Notes under the pieces: generated by a model
What the model was told of the DNA's origin: nothing
The model's database searches: none
What the model saw: only the letters and a program-made list of their open reading frames with translations
Assembly (NCBI GenBank): GCA_949825045.1
Contig: OX463806.1
Span: 39,828,208-39,892,207, forward strand
From: Argyresthia goedartella
Taxonomy: Eukaryota; Arthropoda; Insecta; Lepidoptera; Argyresthiidae
Direction: 5' to 3'
DNA: 64,000 nt
Part shown: one piece after another, positions 61,239 to 64,000 of the stretch
Position numbering within the stretch: position 1 is the stretch's first letter
Layout of the letters: every line of letters starts with the position of its first letter
Made by a program: the position numbers and the translations under genes

Positions 61239-61594
61239 TTAACCCCATACAGTCCTGTCATTTAAGTAATCTTGAACATTGTAATATCCCTTTTTCGACA
61301 AAGTCGCTTTAACATGCTTTTTAAATTGCTCAAATGGCAATTTCAAAATCTCCAGAGGTATCTTATTGTAGTAGAGAATGCACTGACCCTTGAAAGAATT
61401 GCTAACCTTCGCGAGTCTAAAACGGGGCGCACATAGTCTGTGATTATTTCTTAGGTTAACATTACAGCTGTCGCTAAGTTTGGAAAATGTTGTAAGGTTC
61501 GTGCGTACATACATTATATTTTCGAAAATAAATTGACTAGCTACTGTTAGTATGTCAATTTCTTTAAAAAGCTCTCTTAAGGAGTCTGTTCGTT
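61239..61594 (-). pseudogene. LINE reverse transcriptase C-terminal end
   Basis: DSLRELFKEIDILTVASQFI, then FRLAKVSNSFKGQCILYYNK and KGYYNVQDYLNDRTVWG match the last part of non-LTR reverse transcriptases. It directly follows the ORF1-like gene on the same strand; endonuclease and catalytic reverse transcriptase are missing, so a large deletion joins the two. Confidence 0.8.
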
Positions 61595-63379
61595 TTAAAT
61601 TATAAATTGCTCGAATAGCTCTTTTCTCTTAAATAAATTTATATTACTCTTAAAATAAGCTGATGTCAAGTTGAACTTAGTTAAACCAACTATAGCTGCG
61701 TCGCATATATTATAAGCTAACAATGTAGCTACTAATTTTCTATATTTATTAGACAGGTACAATGTATCCCGTGTCAGAGTAAAGTTATGAATAAAATTAT
61801 TCATGTCGAAATATAAAATAGCATCGCTGTGATGACATGTTAAATTAAATAAATGAATATTCATTCTATGCACAGATTTGTTCTGTAGTTCTGTCAAATT
61901 ACAGGCATATGGAAAATTGCATAGTATAAATTTGCATTTCATCCTACTATGTAAGTCTAGAAGTGTTTCAACACTTTTATTCAAATCATTCCGACTAATG
62001 TTTGAATGATTTCCTACCATAATTACAATAGTGCTGTACTCATCATAGATACAGCGACTAATCATCTTCACTAGATCTACAAATGAACAATTTGGACAGC
62101 AAATGTTCGTTACTTTTTGGTTAAGCCGGTTATGTAATAGAGTCCCAAATCCTGCACCTACTTTGTCGGAGAACAACAGAGTTTTTCTCTGAGCACATAT
62201 TTTGGTAGCTGGCGGTACACGAGTGGAGGTGAGTGGCGGGACACACGTGTTGGAGTGCGGTTTGATGCACGTGGCGGCGGTTGGCGCGGCATTCGCGGCA
62301 GCGAGCGTCGCAACGTGCGCAACGGCGAACGGCGCGGCCCTCGGGGCAGCTTGCGGCATGACACACGCCTCAGCAGGGACAGCGAGCGGCGCGGTGCTCG
62401 CGCTGTTGAGCTGCGAGGTGTCTCCTCGTCGACGACGGCGACGCTGTTTTTTGGTTGGGGCAGCGGTGGACGCTGCAACACTCTCGTTGAGGGGGGTCGA
62501 GACCAAAGTTAGTGATGTGGGCTCGTCCTCCTTGCTGGTCTCATTCTCCTCATTCTCAATTAGAACGCCCACCAATTCCGCATTCTCGCGTTGTAGCTGT
62601 ACTAACTCAGACGTCGCGGCTCTGAGTTCTGCTAACTCACTTTGCTCTTTGGCATAACATTGTAGTGTATTTGCTAGCAGGTCATGTAGATGCTGGATTT
62701 CTACTCGGGCATGTTGAAGGTCCGACTGTAAACCTACATTTTTTCCCCGGAGCTCTTGCATTAAGGAGATTCTTAATATTCTGTTTGATTGCTGTTTCAA
62801 GGCTAAACCTACATTTTTTCCCCGGAGCTCTTGCATTAAGGAGATTCTTAATATTCTGTTTGATTGCCGTTTCAAGGCTAATTTCAGTACTTTTATATTA
62901 CCTCTAGTTTTTTTCATGAATTTATTTAATTTAAAATATTTTTTAATTTTTCTGCTGCTTGTCTGCATGGCTTGAACAATAGTGCTTAGGTTGGCTACTC
63001 CTAGTTCTTGTTGGATAGAGGTAATGTGGCGAGATTCATTGTAGTCTTTTTCTATGCACATATCAGTCAACTTCAAGTTTGCCTCATTGAGTTGGTATTG
63101 GAGGAATTTACTGCGATCACAAGCAGAAGCAAGGTCAGTGCGCAGGGTGTCAAAAGATTCCACAAGTTTTTCCAATCTTTGAATCTCATTTTGCGACTCC
63201 TCGTGTGTTTCTCGCAAAGTAGACACACTATCTCTAAGCTGTGAGTTCTTGGCTCTCAAGCTTTTTATCTCAAAGTCATTTTCATTGCGCTCTTCCAATA
63301 GCCTTTGGTTTAACTCCTCTGCGTCAGTTAGTTGTTGCTGTAGTGCGTGCATTCTCCGCGTAGTAATGTTGGATGCCAT
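61595..63379 (-). CDS. LINE ORF1-like protein: coiled coil plus degenerate SGNH hydrolase
   Basis: 594 residues from an ATG. Residues 1-270 are a long coiled coil (ALQQQLTDAEELNQRLLEER). A 25-residue unit occurs twice in tandem (around LALKRQSNRILRISLMQELR), from a 75-bp DNA duplication (62731-62805 and 62806-62880). A basic, Ala/Pro-rich linker follows (about 290-380). The C-terminal part resembles the SGNH/GDSL esterase domain of CR1-like ORF1 proteins: LLFSDKVGAGFG, IVIMVGNHSNIS and LTRDTLYLSNKYRKLVA. Lys stands in place of the nucleophile Ser and Tyr in place of the catalytic His, so it should be inactive. Confidence 0.72.
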   Translation of the reverse strand: MASNITTRRMHALQQQLTDAEELNQRLLEERNENDFEIKSLRAKNSQLRDSVSTLRETHEESQNEIQRLEKLVESFDTLRTDLASACDRSKFLQYQLNEANLKLTDMCIEKDYNESRHITSIQQELGVANLSTIVQAMQTSSRKIKKYFKLNKFMKKTRGNIKVLKLALKRQSNRILRISLMQELRGKNVGLALKQQSNRILRISLMQELRGKNVGLQSDLQHARVEIQHLHDLLANTLQCYAKEQSELAELRAATSELVQLQRENAELVGVLIENEENETSKEDEPTSLTLVSTPLNESVAASTAAPTKKQRRRRRRGDTSQLNSASTAPLAVPAEACVMPQAAPRAAPFAVAHVATLAAANAAPTAATCIKPHSNTCVPPLTSTRVPPATKICAQRKTLLFSDKVGAGFGTLLHNRLNQKVTNICCPNCSFVDLVKMISRCIYDEYSTIVIMVGNHSNISRNDLNKSVETLLDLHSRMKCKFILCNFPYACNLTELQNKSVHRMNIHLFNLTCHHSDAILYFDMNNFIHNFTLTRDTLYLSNKYRKLVATLLAYNICDAAIVGLTKFNLTSAYFKSNINLFKRKELFEQFII

Positions 63380-64000
63380 GCCTGGAAATAAAATAAAAAA
63401 GAATGGGTGCTCCGAACAAAATTAAAATAAAACAGAAGGAATAAAGACTTGCAGTTAGTAACTGTAGTACTGATATGATAGTTCCTAATTCCCTATATAG
63501 CTATTCTACGTCAAAGTCAACAAGTTTCAATTAAACTATCACAAGTCAATATAGGTTAACAGTATAAATGTCCTGAACTAATGAAAGTTATACTTATTAT
63601 CTAACAATTTTAGTCGTTTTGCAAGTGAAGTGAGTACCTAATATGTCTCTAGAATCACCTACAAGCTTACATTATATTCGTACTAATTGCCAAGGTCTAA
63701 CCTACCAGTGCACTTGTGTATATCGTGTAATAATAATGAGTCAACAGCTAGTTTTATCGTCAAAAGTACTTCCACAGATTGTCAAGTGCTAAGAGACAAA
63801 ACAAAGACGCTGCGGTGTGAGGATGGACGTTTCTCACAATAGTGAGAGTTGAGCAGTATGTAGTGTATAAGTATATAGTTAAGTTCAAGTCATATGCTTG
63901 TAAAATATGAATAAGCAAATATGAAAACAATACTCCCCCGGGGTTTTTCCGTTGGCAGTTTGAAATTTCCTTTGTCTTTCGGTCCGTGATCGATTATTTT
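63380..64000. other. Upstream of the ORF1-like gene, nothing else seen
   Basis: AT-rich; probably the element's 5' UTR and flank. No frame or repeat recognised. Confidence 0.4.

Noticed and set aside
62202..62657. Plus-strand 151-codon frame and neighbours
   Set aside because: Antisense to the low-complexity linker of the ORF1-like protein.

Overview
This is a eukaryotic, most likely lepidopteran, nuclear DNA window. The evidence is small phase-consistent exons with GT..AG introns, an AT-rich background full of TAGGTACCTA-like words, the moth-type GGTTCCGTAC/(TCCG)n repeat, and a dense mix of BEL/Pao, errantivirus-like, LINE, SINE, MULE, pogo, mariner and Polinton elements. No prokaryotic feature is present.

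Host genes. (1) The plus strand carries the 3' end of a Trio/Kalirin-family gene. Seven exons between 7115 and 37098 encode a linker, an Ig domain, a FnIII domain, a poly-Gly linker and a C-terminal Ser/Thr kinase. All seven exons join in one reading phase (622 codons plus a stop). Its introns are swollen by transposons; the fourth (13435-32414) holds a LINE fragment and a 15.3 kb Polinton. (2) A second plus-strand gene, not recognised, has two phase-compatible 129-bp exons at 48925-49053 and 55029-55157. (3) A possible THAP zinc-finger first exon sits at 52764-52843, inside that second gene's intron.

Mobile elements from left to right: a BEL/Pao retrotransposon on the minus strand (1 to about 6552) with three in-frame stops and an integrase Asp-to-Tyr change; an internally deleted errantivirus-like LTR element (8475-10461) that keeps only gag and the end of env; a LINE fragment (13520-15000); a Polinton/Maverick (16093-31414) with 6-bp target duplication CTTACC, about 205-bp terminal inverted repeats, and genes for DnaQ-like protein, major and minor capsid proteins, protease, pVI-like protein, integrase, coiled-coil protein, a conserved unknown, packaging ATPase, PolB, and two spliced accessory genes; a FLYWCH-MULE (34291-36871) with a SINE nested inside; an 89-bp minisatellite (39405-40018); a foldback element (40246-40970); LINE remnants, one of them split by a pogo element (42562-45234); a mariner-like remnant (about 46255-47429); two opposite copies of one LINE family (49238-52500 minus, 55806-60440 plus); an LTR fragment (60461-61076); and a LINE ORF1-like gene with coiled coil and degenerate SGNH domain (61595-63379).

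The Polinton genes form a self-contained virus-like programme: PolB copies the DNA, the integrase inserts it, the ATPase packages it, and the capsid, protease and pVI-like proteins build and mature a particle. The most unusual pattern is a hairpin type with changing stems but a nearly constant GAGCGAAGCGA-like loop. It occurs in several unrelated repeats and at both tips of the Polinton.
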